A stretch of DNA of 64,000 nt, from positions 1 through 64,000 of the forward strand of contig CAILLA010000304.1 of assembly GCA_903834925.1 (NCBI GenBank). Reading direction: 5' to 3'. This DNA is from an uncultured Schlesneria sp. (GTDB lineage Bacteria > Planctomycetota > Planctomycetia > Planctomycetales > Planctomycetaceae). Position 1 is the first letter of the stretch. Each line of letters begins with the position of its first letter. The notes under the pieces are model-generated. The model was not told where the DNA came from. It worked only from the letters and a program-made list of their open reading frames with translations, and did no database searches. A program made the position numbers and the translations under genes. Shown here piece by piece: positions 1 to 9,375 of the stretch.

Positions 1-2
1 CA

Positions 3-923
3 GTGGTTCAGATTCGTCAGGAAATGGATACGAATTCGACGAAGCTTTCGAACCTGGACGTAGCGATCTCCAGTCGCCTGGCAACGACTGCATACGCGGC
101 GCCGCCAACCGTGTCATCAATTCAATCTGGCCTGGCGACACGTACCGATGTCACGACGATCGAAGCGTCGATCACGGCCTTGGGGAGTCCATTGCAGGCG
201 ACGGCATACGTTGCACCGAGTACACCTCCGACAGTGGTTCAAATCCGTCAGGAAATGGACGCAAATTCAACGAAGCTGGCTGCCGGAGCGACCTTTGCTG
301 GTGTCACTACAGCAGCTAATGCCGTTTTGGCTGCCATAGGATCACCACTTCAGTCCGGCAACTATGTGATACCGCCATCAGCGGCTGCGGTTGCCGCGAC
401 AACGGCAGCGGTCCTGTTTGTCGATGGTGCTACTAATCCACTCAAAGTGAACTCCGATCATTCCGTAAGCTCAAATTCTGCATCGGCGTCCCCGATTAGT
501 ATTGTCGTTCCGGCCGCCGTTGCAATCGCAACACAAACCCCGTCGGTCATGACGTGTCTGCGAGGTGACACGTTAAGATTCACGTTGCAAATGATGGGGG
601 ATCTCAGCAGTCGTAGCAAACTGGCCTTCACCGCGAAGGCAAACGTGAATGACTCGGATTCGATGGCCGTACTTCAAATTCTTGAGGGCGCCGGGCTGGT
701 TCGTCTGAATGGAAGCAGTCAAGTGACATCCAGTTGTGCGAGTCTCACTGTAGCCAATATCTCGACCGGAACAGTGAATCTGGAGATTGATGCAATTGTC
801 ACTGCTGCACTTGCCGTTCAGGATCTCGTTTGGGATGTGCAGGCAATTTTATCCACGGGGGTGACGACGCCTGTTAGTGGAACGTTAACCGTCGTCGCCG
901 ATGTGACTCAGTCGGTGACGTGA
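3..923 (+). CDS. Phage-like repeat-rich structural (fibre-like) protein, 5' partial
   Basis: The reading frame is open at the window edge, so the true start probably lies upstream; the GTG at position 3 is only the first possible start in view. The N-terminal part is built from repeats: a segment with QIRQEMD and NSTKL occurs at about residues 3-15 and again at about 80-92, and the DNA copies near positions 1-50 and 233-283 are nearly identical. Ala/Thr/Pro-rich linkers join the repeats. The C-terminal half (about residues 180-306) is non-repetitive and beta-rich in appearance. Terminase and portal genes follow on the same strand, which suggests a virion or tail-fibre-like part. No specific family is recognised, so the function is inferred from context. 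Confidence 0.5.
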   Translation: MVQIRQEMDTNSTKLSNLDVAISSRLATTAYAAPPTVSSIQSGLATRTDVTTIEASITALGSPLQATAYVAPSTPPTVVQIRQEMDANSTKLAAGATFAGVTTAANAVLAAIGSPLQSGNYVIPPSAAAVAATTAAVLFVDGATNPLKVNSDHSVSSNSASASPISIVVPAAVAIATQTPSVMTCLRGDTLRFTLQMMGDLSSRSKLAFTAKANVNDSDSMAVLQILEGAGLVRLNGSSQVTSSCASLTVANISTGTVNLEIDAIVTAALAVQDLVWDVQAILSTGVTTPVSGTLTVVADVTQSVT

Positions 924-1061
924 AGACAACAAATGACTCAAGACGTCGCGGATTCGCGTTTATGACATCTTGAACAGACTTCGGCGAAACGACGTAACAC
1001 GTTCTTCGGATGTTGCGATCTGTCGTTATTGTCCCGTGGGCCTTAATTCAGTGCGAATTGA

Positions 1062-2468
1062 ATGAAAATCTCCTCACCACTTCCCGCGATGCTTCGACCG
1101 CATTCTGGTCCGCAACAGCAGTTCATCGATACCGATGCTCAGATTGCGATTTATGGCGGTCAGGCAGGGGGTGGAAAGACTTGGGCACTACTGGCCGAAG
1201 CGGCTCGATATATCCATGTCCCCGGTTATGGAGCCGTGATTTTTCGTCGTACTTCGCCTCAGATCACCAACGAAGGTGGACTTTGGGACGAATCGATGGC
1301 AATCTATCCTCAGTTAGACGGAGTTCCCCTGCATACGCTGGATTGGGTCTTTTCAAAAACGGCGGGTTGCCCTGCAAACATCGGGTTCCGGCATTTGCAG
1401 TACGAGACCGACAAATTGGCATGGCAGGGAACGCAGATTGCCATGCTGGGCTTCGACGAGTTGACTCATTTCACCGAGTCACAGTTTTTCTACCTATTGT
1501 CACGCAATCGAACGACCTGCGGGGTCACTCCGTATGTCCGCGCGACGACGAATCCGACTTGTGCCGACGATCCGATTGGTGGCTGGGTGAATCGCCTGAT
1601 CGCATGGTGGATCGATCAAGAGACGGGGCTAGCGATTCCCAATCGATCCGGAAAGGTTCGTTACTTCATCCGACGTCAGGGTGAATTGATCTGGGGCGAT
1701 ACTCAGGATGAGCTACTTTCTCGTTACGGGCGCGCCGATTTGGGAATTCATCACAAGGACCAGACTGTTCAGCCGAAATCCCTGACGTTTATCCCGGCCG
1801 CACTTTCCGACAATCCAACTTTGATCGAGAAAGATCCAACATACCGAGCCAATCTGGAGGCACTTCCCGAAATCGATCGACAGCGGCTGGCAGAAGGGAA
1901 CTGGAACGCGAAGGTTCAATCGGGGCTGTTTTTCAAAGTGGCTCAACTGGAGATCGTTCAAGCTCTTCCTGCAGTGCTGGGATGTTGCCGGGCGTGGGAT
2001 CTGGCTGCGACCGAGGGTGCGGGAGATTGGACGGTCGGTGTGAAGCTATGTCGCGATCGCCAAAAGAATTTTTACATCGCCGATATTCAGCGAGGTCAAT
2101 GGGAATGCGGCTATCGGGACAAGGTCATCCGACTAACGTCGGATCTGGATGGTTCTTGTACAATTCGGATTCCGCAGGACCCGGGAGCGGCGGGTAAAAG
2201 CGAAACCCAGCGACTGATCAAGATGCTGGCGGGTCATGACGTGAAGGCATTGTCCATCAGTAAAAGCAAAGAGGCGCGAGCCCGTGGCTTTGCCTCACAG
2301 GTCAACGTCGGCAACGTGAAACTTCTGGCTGCTGATTGGAACAACGGTCTAATCCAGCGTCTGAACGCATTTCCAACGAGAGGGATTCCTGATGACGAGG
2401 TTGATGCGCTGGCCGACGCGTTTCAGGCACTGGCTGAGCTGAAAGAATTGGTGGTGGCAATCGGGTAA
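1062..2468 (+). CDS. Phage terminase large subunit
   Basis: DNA-packaging motor of tailed phages: an N-terminal ATPase drives DNA into the capsid and a C-terminal RNase H-fold nuclease cuts the concatemer. A Walker A-like GGQAGGGKT is at residues 32-40 and a Walker B-like MLGFDELTHF near 127-136. The nuclease part shows an acidic residue in RAWDLAATEGAGDWT near 310 and the terminal acidic motif PDDEVDALADAF. The length of 468 residues is normal for the family. It lies between the repeat-rich structural gene and the portal gene, as expected for a packaging module, although no small subunit is visible. The start is the ATG that gives a complete N-terminus; no strong ribosome binding site is seen. 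Confidence 0.9.
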   Translation: MKISSPLPAMLRPHSGPQQQFIDTDAQIAIYGGQAGGGKTWALLAEAARYIHVPGYGAVIFRRTSPQITNEGGLWDESMAIYPQLDGVPLHTLDWVFSKTAGCPANIGFRHLQYETDKLAWQGTQIAMLGFDELTHFTESQFFYLLSRNRTTCGVTPYVRATTNPTCADDPIGGWVNRLIAWWIDQETGLAIPNRSGKVRYFIRRQGELIWGDTQDELLSRYGRADLGIHHKDQTVQPKSLTFIPAALSDNPTLIEKDPTYRANLEALPEIDRQRLAEGNWNAKVQSGLFFKVAQLEIVQALPAVLGCCRAWDLAATEGAGDWTVGVKLCRDRQKNFYIADIQRGQWECGYRDKVIRLTSDLDGSCTIRIPQDPGAAGKSETQRLIKMLAGHDVKALSISKSKEARARGFASQVNVGNVKLLAADWNNGLIQRLNAFPTRGIPDDEVDALADAFQALAELKELVVAIG

Positions 2469-2663
2469 GTGTCTGAGAAGTCATCGAAGTTCTATGTGAA
2501 AACGAGTGTGAGGCTCCCGCCGAGTCGCGAAATCGGTAAACGCATCGACTTGCTGGTTCGGCAGGAGTCTCACTTTCCCGATGCCGTAGCACATTCATGT
2601 TGTTGTTTTGGCGTGATTTGATCGCCTCATTGAAAACATAGGTTCTGGGATAGGTGTCTTGTC

Positions 2664-5648
2664 ATGAAGTGGATGCAATGGATCGCAGGGTGGTTTGGGA
2701 GTGCGACAAAGTCCATCGGTTCGCTCGGTGTCGGCCTGCGAGCAGCACTCGGCAGTGGTTCGCCGGGTGGTTGGGCTTCGGACCATCGCGAAGAAACCTT
2801 TCACAATACGGGTTTCAATTATATCGCGATCCATGCGATCGCCTCACAGGTGGCAGGCGCGACAGTGACTGTCTTTGCTGATGCGGACCAGCAGGCGCTG
2901 CGACAATCCAAGCGGAAGTCGCTGGCGGTTCGAGCTGGTTCCTTTACAAGATGGAAATCAATTTATGGAGCGGATGATCGCGAGACTGATCCGTTGCCGA
3001 CGACTCATCCGTTGGTTCGCCTGTTAAAGCGTCCGAACCCGTACGAAAGTGGTGCCAGTTTTCGATATCGGCAGGCTCAACAGATACGGCTGACCGGGAC
3101 GTGCCTGATCTGGAACGTCCCGAGCGTATCAGGGCCAGCGTGTGAACGGTACGTGATTCCCACTGCGATGGCCTCGCCAGTCGCTCCGACGGAGGAGCTT
3201 CCCCGAGGGGGCTGGCGGATCAACCCGGTCGCCTCGCGTTACACACCGATTGTCGACGATGGGTTTATTGATTGTCCCAGTTGGTATCGCATTCTCGGTC
3301 AGATTGTCGATGCGCGACAGGTGCAGGTGATTCGGCTTCCTCATGCCTGGTACCTGGATGATGGGCAAAGTCCGTTGTCGGCGGGAGCCAAATGGGTCGA
3401 TGCAGGTGAAGCGGTGGATGAGGCTCGGTATCACCAGTTGAGAAACGGCGTTGATCCATCAATCGTCTGGAACCTTCCGCCGGATGTTTCGCCCGATCAG
3501 AACGAGATCGACCGGATGCAGGCGAAGATCAGTGCCAAGTATGGCGGACCTGAAAATGTGGGCCGGGTGATGCTGGCTCAAAGCGGTACATCGATCACGC
3601 CACTCAGCACTAGTCCCAAGGAGATGTGTTACACGGAAGGTTTTCACGATTTCAAAGCGGCGGTACTGGCGCTGCATCAGACGCCCCCTGTGGCCGTTGG
3701 TTTGCAGGAGCCGGGGGCTTATGCGGCTTACAACGCGAGCATGAAAGCCTGGCGTCATGCGGCTGTTCAACCACTTTGTGATCTGTTGGCAGAGTCGGAT
3801 ACCGAGCATCTAGCACCGCAGTTTGGCGCTGGCCTGACGGTCGAGATAGAGTCTGACACAATTGATGACACCGAATTGATAGAGAAGCAGTTACAGAATG
3901 ATCTGGCAGCGAAGGTTCGGACTAGGAACGAATGGCGAGCGGTTCGCGGCATGCCTCCGTTGCCCGGCAAGTTAGGTGATGAGCTGGTGGGAAGCGACAG
4001 TGGATCTTCGACCGGCAATCCGACTGCGAACGGTCCGGTGCCTGATCCCGCGAACGAGAATGCTAATCCCCGCCACATGCAAAGCGGCGGGTCGAATGAA
4101 CCCGCAGATTCAAGTAGCAAAGCGGACTTTGGGCTGTTGGATGTCATTCAGCAAAACACAGGTGACGAAAGGCGATCGGTCGATCAGCGGTTCGAAAGTC
4201 GGGCTTATCCAGATCGCGATTCTGAAAATCAAAACCCAACATGGCATACGAACAAAAACTACGAGGATGTAGTTCGTGCCAGACTGATCGGCGAGATGCT
4301 TTACGGCTGGTTTGGAAAAACTTCGCCGTCGCGGCTCGATCCAGATGGCACGTCGGTCAAGAAAACGTTTGATGAGGATAAGCATAAGCGTGACGAGAGG
4401 GGGCGATTTGCGAGGGAAGCCGTTGCCAGGATTTTGAAAAGCCCACCGGGTACTGATACACCCGAAAAAGTCGCCGAGCATCTTTCGTATCTTTCGACGC
4501 AGGACCTCGAAGAACTGCATCGCGAACACGGAATCACTTCGATCCCAAGTACTCGCGAACATTTGGAACGAAGCGTCTTGGCGAGGGTCATTACTTTTCC
4601 TCATTCCAAGAATCGCACATTTTTGAGTCCCACGGGATCACACGAGATTTCGGTACACGTCCAGAATCAAGAGGAATGCAATCGGCGATTGCCACCACCG
4701 CCCAACGGTGAAACGCGGCCGCTATTGACCCAGAAACAGTGGGCGAATCTTGTGGGTGCTCAACCAGGTGCGGTGGTACATGTCTTTCCAACAGGCTTGA
4801 AGGGGATTGAAATTTTCGTCGATCACCCTGACTACTTGGGCAGACGCAAGCTGAGGTCTGACCTTACAATTTCCAACGATTTCATGATTGTTGAGCCCAG
4901 TAAGCAGAAGCAGGGGATTGCAGCGCGGGCCATTTCACAGCAAGTCGAAACGGCGACAGATCTGGGATACAAATTCATTGAAGCAGGGGCGGCGGGCAAG
5001 GGAACTAAAGTTCGTGCGGATGAAGAGAACTGGGAGATTCAGGGGCTGACTGATCCCGCCGGGTACTACACGTGGGCACGTCTTGGATTTAATGCGCCGC
5101 TCGATCAACTGATGAACGAGCGAGCCGATTCTCATTTACCTGAACTGCAAAAGATCGCGGCCAACTTTAAAAAGAAATTCGGTCGCAAGGAGAACGGCGT
5201 TGATGTGACGGTCACCGTCGCGGATTTGATGGAGACAGTAGAGGGTCGGGACTGGTGGAAGAAATTCGGTGGTTACTTCGAGGGCAAATTCGATCTGAGC
5301 GAAAATAGTTTGTCTCGTCGAGTTCTTACGAAATACCTGGCCGAAAAGGGGATCGAAATCCGCAAGAAGTCGCTGGCGGTTTCGGAACATGATCAATGGA
5401 GCATTTTCAAAGATTCATCTGCTGGGCTTGAAAACGGTCTACCGCTCAATGACGACAGTGAAGGCGATCGTTCAGAATTTGACTGGCAGCATGATAAAAA
5501 CATTCATTGCGAAAACTTCGATGTCCTCACGGCGGAAGACGAAGCGATTTTGGATCGGATCTGGGATGCCATTGGCCGTGAAAAGGGCGAGAACGACGAC
5601 GACGTTAATGATCAAGATGAACACGCAGGTGCCGACACTCAGCCCTGA
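2664..5648 (+). CDS. Phage portal protein with GNAT-like C-terminal extension
   Basis: Residues about 30-430 look like a tailed-phage portal protein (PF04860-like), with the typical early HPLVRLLKRPNPYESG and an RLTGTCLIWNV segment; portals form the ring through which DNA enters the capsid. At 994 residues it is about twice the usual size. After a low-complexity linker (about 430-480) comes a motif EDKHKRDERGRF (about 573-584), of a type often seen in extended phage head proteins, then a region whose QGIAARAISQQVETA helix and GYYTWARLGF motif resemble a GNAT acetyltransferase fold. The tail is acidic. An upstream AGGTG about 7 nt before ATG supports the start. Portal identity is fairly sure; the GNAT call is inference from motif similarity. 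Confidence 0.8.
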   Translation: MKWMQWIAGWFGSATKSIGSLGVGLRAALGSGSPGGWASDHREETFHNTGFNYIAIHAIASQVAGATVTVFADADQQALRQSKRKSLAVRAGSFTRWKSIYGADDRETDPLPTTHPLVRLLKRPNPYESGASFRYRQAQQIRLTGTCLIWNVPSVSGPACERYVIPTAMASPVAPTEELPRGGWRINPVASRYTPIVDDGFIDCPSWYRILGQIVDARQVQVIRLPHAWYLDDGQSPLSAGAKWVDAGEAVDEARYHQLRNGVDPSIVWNLPPDVSPDQNEIDRMQAKISAKYGGPENVGRVMLAQSGTSITPLSTSPKEMCYTEGFHDFKAAVLALHQTPPVAVGLQEPGAYAAYNASMKAWRHAAVQPLCDLLAESDTEHLAPQFGAGLTVEIESDTIDDTELIEKQLQNDLAAKVRTRNEWRAVRGMPPLPGKLGDELVGSDSGSSTGNPTANGPVPDPANENANPRHMQSGGSNEPADSSSKADFGLLDVIQQNTGDERRSVDQRFESRAYPDRDSENQNPTWHTNKNYEDVVRARLIGEMLYGWFGKTSPSRLDPDGTSVKKTFDEDKHKRDERGRFAREAVARILKSPPGTDTPEKVAEHLSYLSTQDLEELHREHGITSIPSTREHLERSVLARVITFPHSKNRTFLSPTGSHEISVHVQNQEECNRRLPPPPNGETRPLLTQKQWANLVGAQPGAVVHVFPTGLKGIEIFVDHPDYLGRRKLRSDLTISNDFMIVEPSKQKQGIAARAISQQVETATDLGYKFIEAGAAGKGTKVRADEENWEIQGLTDPAGYYTWARLGFNAPLDQLMNERADSHLPELQKIAANFKKKFGRKENGVDVTVTVADLMETVEGRDWWKKFGGYFEGKFDLSENSLSRRVLTKYLAEKGIEIRKKSLAVSEHDQWSIFKDSSAGLENGLPLNDDSEGDRSEFDWQHDKNIHCENFDVLTAEDEAILDRIWDAIGREKGENDDDVNDQDEHAGADTQP

Positions 5649-5662
5649 TTCCAGACAGTAAT

Positions 5663-5692
5663 ACTGTTCCAACAAATGCCGCCGGGAACAGT
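5663..5692 (+). terminator. Possible terminator after the portal gene
   Basis: An 8-bp perfect stem (ACTGTTCC with GGAACAGT) begins about 15 nt after the portal stop codon. The following T-content is weak, so termination efficiency is uncertain. Confidence 0.35.
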
Positions 5693-5739
5693 CTCGTTCG
5701 TTTTGGCGGTACAAACTCGACAATAGAAAAGAGAAAAAC

Positions 5740-5988
5740 ATGAAAACCAAACCTCGACAAAAACGTGCCTGGAAACCCTGGTATCTGTTGCCGGAACGTC
5801 CGATTTGTACCGATTGCCAGGTCGTCTGCCTCGTGAGGCACTCAAGTATCGCCGAAGACGGCAAACGAGTTCAGCACCGGTACTGCCCAAAGTGTCGTAA
5901 GCCGTTCAAGACCAGTTACCGCGTTGATGACACGCCGCCGCCGGTTCCTGCTAAAGTGGCTAGCGTCAATGATTTTCCAGCTGACTAG
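5740..5988 (+). CDS. Small zinc-ribbon protein
   Basis: An 82-residue basic protein with two CxxC knuckles (C23/C26 and C49/C52) separated by 22 residues, which should bind one zinc ion. Such small zinc-ribbon proteins occur next to phage structural genes and can act as nucleic-acid-binding regulators, but no named family is recognised. It follows the portal gene by about 90 nt and precedes the PfpI-like gene on the same strand. An AAGAGAAAAAC sequence ahead of the ATG is a weak ribosome binding site. Function is unknown. Confidence 0.55.
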   Translation: MKTKPRQKRAWKPWYLLPERPICTDCQVVCLVRHSSIAEDGKRVQHRYCPKCRKPFKTSYRVDDTPPPVPAKVASVNDFPAD

Positions 5989-6036
5989 CGACGCGATAGA
6001 ATGTTGGACGAGCCGATTTTCAGAAAAGGAAATGAA

Positions 6037-6585
6037 ATGACGATGTCCACACTGCTCGCTGGTCAACGGATTTTGATCTTTGTTGGCGACGATTATGAAG
6101 ATCTTGAACTCTGGTATCCCAAGCTGAGGCTGATTGAAGCCGGGGCCAGTGTCACGGTTGCCGGCCACAAGTCGGGTGCGATTTACCACGGCAAGCATGG
6201 GTATCCTTGTCTGGCGGATGAGTCGATCGATGCGATGGATGCGGGGGATTTTCATGGAGTGATTTGTCCGGGTGGCTGGATGCCCGACAAACTGCGTCGT
6301 GATCCAAAAGTCTTGAATCTGACTCGCGAGTTTGCTGCGACTGGGAAACTGGTCGCCGCCATTTGCCATGGAGGCTGGATTCCGATTTCAGCCAACGTCT
6401 ATCGCGGCGTTCGCGTGACAGGATCGCCAGGAATCAAAGACGACTTGATCAATGCAGGGGGATTGTTTGAAGATTCTCCCGTGACGGTTGACGGCCATTT
6501 CGTCAGCAGCCGTCGACCGGATGATCTTCCCGCATTCTGCCAGGGAATCCTGGAAGTGCTGGTCCCTTCGCTTCGGCGGAAATAG
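6037..6585 (+). CDS. DJ-1/PfpI family protein
   Basis: Class I glutamine-amidotransferase-like protein of the DJ-1/PfpI superfamily, whose members act as peptidases, glyoxalases, deglycases or stress chaperones. Visible features are the N-terminal ILIFVGDDYEDLEL strand and acidic residue, the VICPGGWMPD loop, and the nucleophile elbow AAICHGGW with the catalytic Cys followed by His. The C-terminal GSPGIKDDLINAGG and FVSSRRPDDLPAF segments match the PfpI subgroup. The frame opens at 6001, but the ATG at 6037 is preceded by AAAAGGAAA at good spacing and gives the normal 182-residue length. Its substrate cannot be predicted. Confidence 0.85.
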   Translation: MTMSTLLAGQRILIFVGDDYEDLELWYPKLRLIEAGASVTVAGHKSGAIYHGKHGYPCLADESIDAMDAGDFHGVICPGGWMPDKLRRDPKVLNLTREFAATGKLVAAICHGGWIPISANVYRGVRVTGSPGIKDDLINAGGLFEDSPVTVDGHFVSSRRPDDLPAFCQGILEVLVPSLRRK

Positions 6586-6673
6586 CCGGTTGGCATGGGT
6601 TTTCAGATCATCTGCGAAGGTCGATTGCAGTCACTGGTCAAACTGCCGCTGCGAAGCAGAGCTTCGAAGAGTT

Positions 6674-6701
6674 TCGCTTCCAAGCTGGAGCTTGGAAGCG
6701 A
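6674..6701. repeat. REP-like perfect palindrome in a gene-free stretch
   Basis: Two 13-bp arms (TCGCTTCCAAGCT and its exact complement) are separated by GG, forming a near loopless hairpin. It sits in the 340-bp gap between the PfpI gene and the next gene (6586-6925). Three short GCGAGGTA- or GTGAGGTA-type direct repeats follow at about 6698-6755. Nothing else is seen in this gap. The structure resembles dispersed repetitive palindromic elements. Confidence 0.55.
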
Positions 6702-6925
6702 GGTATACCGAGGGCTTAGGAGCGAGGTACGGCGGGGGTTTGGGAGTGAGGTAATATCCGGTTATACCGATTAGGTAATCCGGGGAGGTCGGTTGACAGC
6801 GTTGAGTTCTGATCATCGTCGAGTCGTGATGTCTCCGATGAATGACGAAAGCTGGACTGAGCCGTTGTTGGTATGCGCTCCTTTCGCGCTCGGTCTTTCA
6901 GTTGCTGGGTAAAAGAATCAGGACC

Positions 6926-8488
6926 ATGCCCATACAGTTTGCCGGGTCAAGTTCGACAGGCGACCGTCGGCGACGAAGGCTCGTCGTCAACGGTGATGGT
7001 TCGGACGTTGATTCGTCACTTCTCGAAGGTGAGGCGGGCGAGTTCGAATCGCAACTCGTCGCTTCAGCCGCTGCCGCCCCGTGGGTTCCCGTTTCGGAAC
7101 TCCGCATCTGGATTTATGCATCCATCATGGGATTGTTGCTCGCCGGGCTGGCGTTTGTACTCGCTCGACCGGTTCCGTTTCGACCAGGGCTGACTCCGCT
7201 TGCCGATCACCTGTTGGGGGGGTCGCGCCCCTTATTAGTTGTCGTGGTTCAGTCCGCTTTTCTCGCGCTCTCGACTCAATTGGGGATGTTGATCAGCTGG
7301 TATCGGTCACAATGCAAGCTGGATTTTGCTGGTCGCTATCGGGTCTGGCCGTGGGCCGTGGGACTGTTCAGTCTCGCGGCATTCTGCGAAGCGACGAATA
7401 TTCACCAGATCTTTGGCCAGCTCATCGCAAAACGAGAGTTATTATCCTGGCGGAGTGAAACAGTTGCCTGGCTGCTTCCGTTCTGCGTGGCGGGTTTACC
7501 GATCGCGATCTTGCTGGATCGGGACGTCCGCAACAATCGCTCAAGCTTGTTGACACTTCGATTTTCCGGTCTGCTTTGGCTGACCGCTGTCTGTCTTGAA
7601 ATTTACCAGACCGAATTCAGCTCCTTTGCCTGGTTTGGGCTAGTCCGGCAATTGGTGCCGATGTTCGCGAGTTCGACGTTATTTCTTGGGTTGTGGTTGC
7701 ACGCCAGGATCGTGGCATACGTCTGCCCTGATCCACCGGAACTTGAAGAACGAAGCGCTGGCGCAATGGTCTTCGCTGCAGCTGTCTGGTTAGTCGGTCG
7801 CATGCCCTCCTTCTGGAAACGAACGGCTCCCCCAGCATTGGAAGAGGAAGAGGACACTAAGCCAAAACGACGTCGGAAAAAGGCCGAAGAAACTGCCGAC
7901 GACGAGGAACCCGTCCCCGTTAAACGGAAACGCAAGACGCCGGCAAAGAAGGCGACGACGACTCGCACACGAACTCGAATGAAACCGGTGGAGATCGAAG
8001 AAGCAGAAGAGTCCGAAGAGGTTACCGAGGAATCGGTGGAAGAAGGATCAGCCTACGAAGAGGCGGAATCGGTCAACGAATACGCCGAAGATTCATCAGC
8101 AGAATTGATGGAAGAAACGGCATCCGTCGAAGAGCCCGCTGAAGAACAAGATCAATACGATCAGTCAAACTGGGAAGAAGAGCCTGTCGAACCGGTGAAC
8201 CGACGCGCTTCGAACTCAAAATCCAACGGGAACGGCCAATTTACTCAGGTTCATCAACCTCAACAATTCAAGGTTCCCGCTCCTCATTCGAAGCCGTCAC
8301 AACCAGAACGGCAGCAGGAACCTGAGGAACTACCTTCCAATCAATATGAAGGTTCAAACGAAGAGTCTGATGAAGACCGGCAGTTCCAGCTCGATTCCGG
8401 CATGTCTCCGGACCAGATGAAAGGCCTCAGCAAACGCCAGAAACGCGAACTCAAAAAACAACTCCGCGACCAACAACGTCTTCGTTAA
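6926..8488 (+). CDS. Polytopic membrane protein with charged C-terminal tail
   Basis: No family is recognised. The N-terminus is soluble and contains a basic RRRRR patch. About six hydrophobic segments follow between roughly residues 59 and 280, including IWIYASIMGLLLAGLAFVLA and PLLVVVVQSAFLALSTQL. The last 200 residues are strongly charged, first Glu/Asp with Lys/Arg blocks (KPKRRRKKAEE), then an acidic run, ending in a basic helix KRQKRELKKQLRDQQRLR. The frame opens at 6842, but the ATG at 6926 has a TCAGGA ribosome binding site immediately upstream. The charged tail suggests a cytoplasmic docking region for protein or nucleic acid; this is inference. Confidence 0.6.
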   Translation: MPIQFAGSSSTGDRRRRRLVVNGDGSDVDSSLLEGEAGEFESQLVASAAAAPWVPVSELRIWIYASIMGLLLAGLAFVLARPVPFRPGLTPLADHLLGGSRPLLVVVVQSAFLALSTQLGMLISWYRSQCKLDFAGRYRVWPWAVGLFSLAAFCEATNIHQIFGQLIAKRELLSWRSETVAWLLPFCVAGLPIAILLDRDVRNNRSSLLTLRFSGLLWLTAVCLEIYQTEFSSFAWFGLVRQLVPMFASSTLFLGLWLHARIVAYVCPDPPELEERSAGAMVFAAAVWLVGRMPSFWKRTAPPALEEEEDTKPKRRRKKAEETADDEEPVPVKRKRKTPAKKATTTRTRTRMKPVEIEEAEESEEVTEESVEEGSAYEEAESVNEYAEDSSAELMEETASVEEPAEEQDQYDQSNWEEEPVEPVNRRASNSKSNGNGQFTQVHQPQQFKVPAPHSKPSQPERQQEPEELPSNQYEGSNEESDEDRQFQLDSGMSPDQMKGLSKRQKRELKKQLRDQQRLR

Positions 8489-8602
8489 CGCTCGTGACTT
8501 TTCGTGCTCGCATTCGGGAATGAGGTAACGTTCGTTAGCGCGTTTCCGCGGATCACGTCGTAACGATCTTTTTTTTGCCGCTGCTTTTGGTGATTCGTTT
8601 TC

Positions 8603-8637
8603 GTGGTTCGCGATAATTTCGGTATATAATCCCGATC
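8603..8637 (+). promoter_or_regulatory. Putative promoter giving a leaderless or near-leaderless mRNA
   Basis: A consensus -10 TATAAT lies at 8625-8630, so transcription would start close to the A of the ATG at 8638. The -35 region is weak. No ribosome binding site lies between the -10 box and the start codon. Confidence 0.4.
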
Positions 8638-9375
8638 ATGATGCGAATTCCTGAATTACGAGTGATCATTGAGACGGAAGCTCATTCTGGCGTCTGGAAT
8701 ATGGCCGTGGATGAGGCATTATTGGAAACGGCGATTGCCGAAGGCGTGGCGACTTTGCGGTGGTATCAGTGGAGTGAACCGACCGTTTCGCTGGGGTATT
8801 TCCAGAAGTCGGCCGAGTTGGCAAGTGACAACCTGCTTTCACGATTGCCTTCTGTGCGGCGGCTTACCGGGGGCGGGGCGATTCTACACCACGACGAGCT
8901 GACCTATAGCGTGGTGTTACCGGCGAATCAAGAACTGTTCGAACGGCCGGAACAGCTGTATGACATTGTCCATGAATCGATTGTTGGCAGTCTTCGCGAG
9001 ATAGGTTTTCCCGTTTCGTTTCGAGGGGAGACAGTGAAGTGTTTGGACGAACCGTTGCTGTGCTTTCTCCGGCAGGATTCTCATGACCTGACATTGAGTG
9101 GGAGCAAGGTTTTGGGAAGTGCTCAGCGACGTCGGCGTGGTTCAATTTTGCAACACGGCAGTCTGATTCTTCGGGCGTCCCCCTTGGCGTCTCATTTGCG
9201 GGGTCTGACAGACCTTTTTTCGGCGAACCTGCCGGAAGATCTGGCGAATAGGCTCAATTTGTGCCTTGTCGAATCACTGGCAGAATCATGGAAGCTTGGT
9301 ACTTTGACGGAACAGGAAATTGAAATGATCTACCGATTGTGTGAACAAAACCATATGGATGTTCGATCCCGTTAA
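8638..9375 (+). CDS. Lipoate-protein ligase A / LipM-type octanoyltransferase family protein
   Basis: Member of the biotin/lipoate A/B protein ligase fold, which transfers octanoyl or lipoyl groups to the lipoyl domains of 2-oxoacid dehydrogenases and GcvH. Visible motifs are NMAVDEALLE near the N-terminus, the substrate-binding RRLTGGGAILHHDELTYS, and the conserved lysine loop SGSKVLGSAQRRRRG followed by LQHGSL. A Cys in the LLCF segment before this loop is in the region used as nucleophile by LipM-type octanoyltransferases, which favours transferase over ATP-dependent ligase activity. The 245-residue length lacks the C-terminal domain of E. coli LplA. The start at 8638 places the family N-terminus correctly, but there is no ribosome binding site. 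Confidence 0.85.
   Translation: MMRIPELRVIIETEAHSGVWNMAVDEALLETAIAEGVATLRWYQWSEPTVSLGYFQKSAELASDNLLSRLPSVRRLTGGGAILHHDELTYSVVLPANQELFERPEQLYDIVHESIVGSLREIGFPVSFRGETVKCLDEPLLCFLRQDSHDLTLSGSKVLGSAQRRRRGSILQHGSLILRASPLASHLRGLTDLFSANLPEDLANRLNLCLVESLAESWKLGTLTEQEIEMIYRLCEQNHMDVRSR

Noticed and set aside
1010-1684. 224-residue open frame overlapping the terminase
   Set aside because: Out of frame with the terminase gene, Arg/Ser/Cys-rich with no domain; typical shadow frame.
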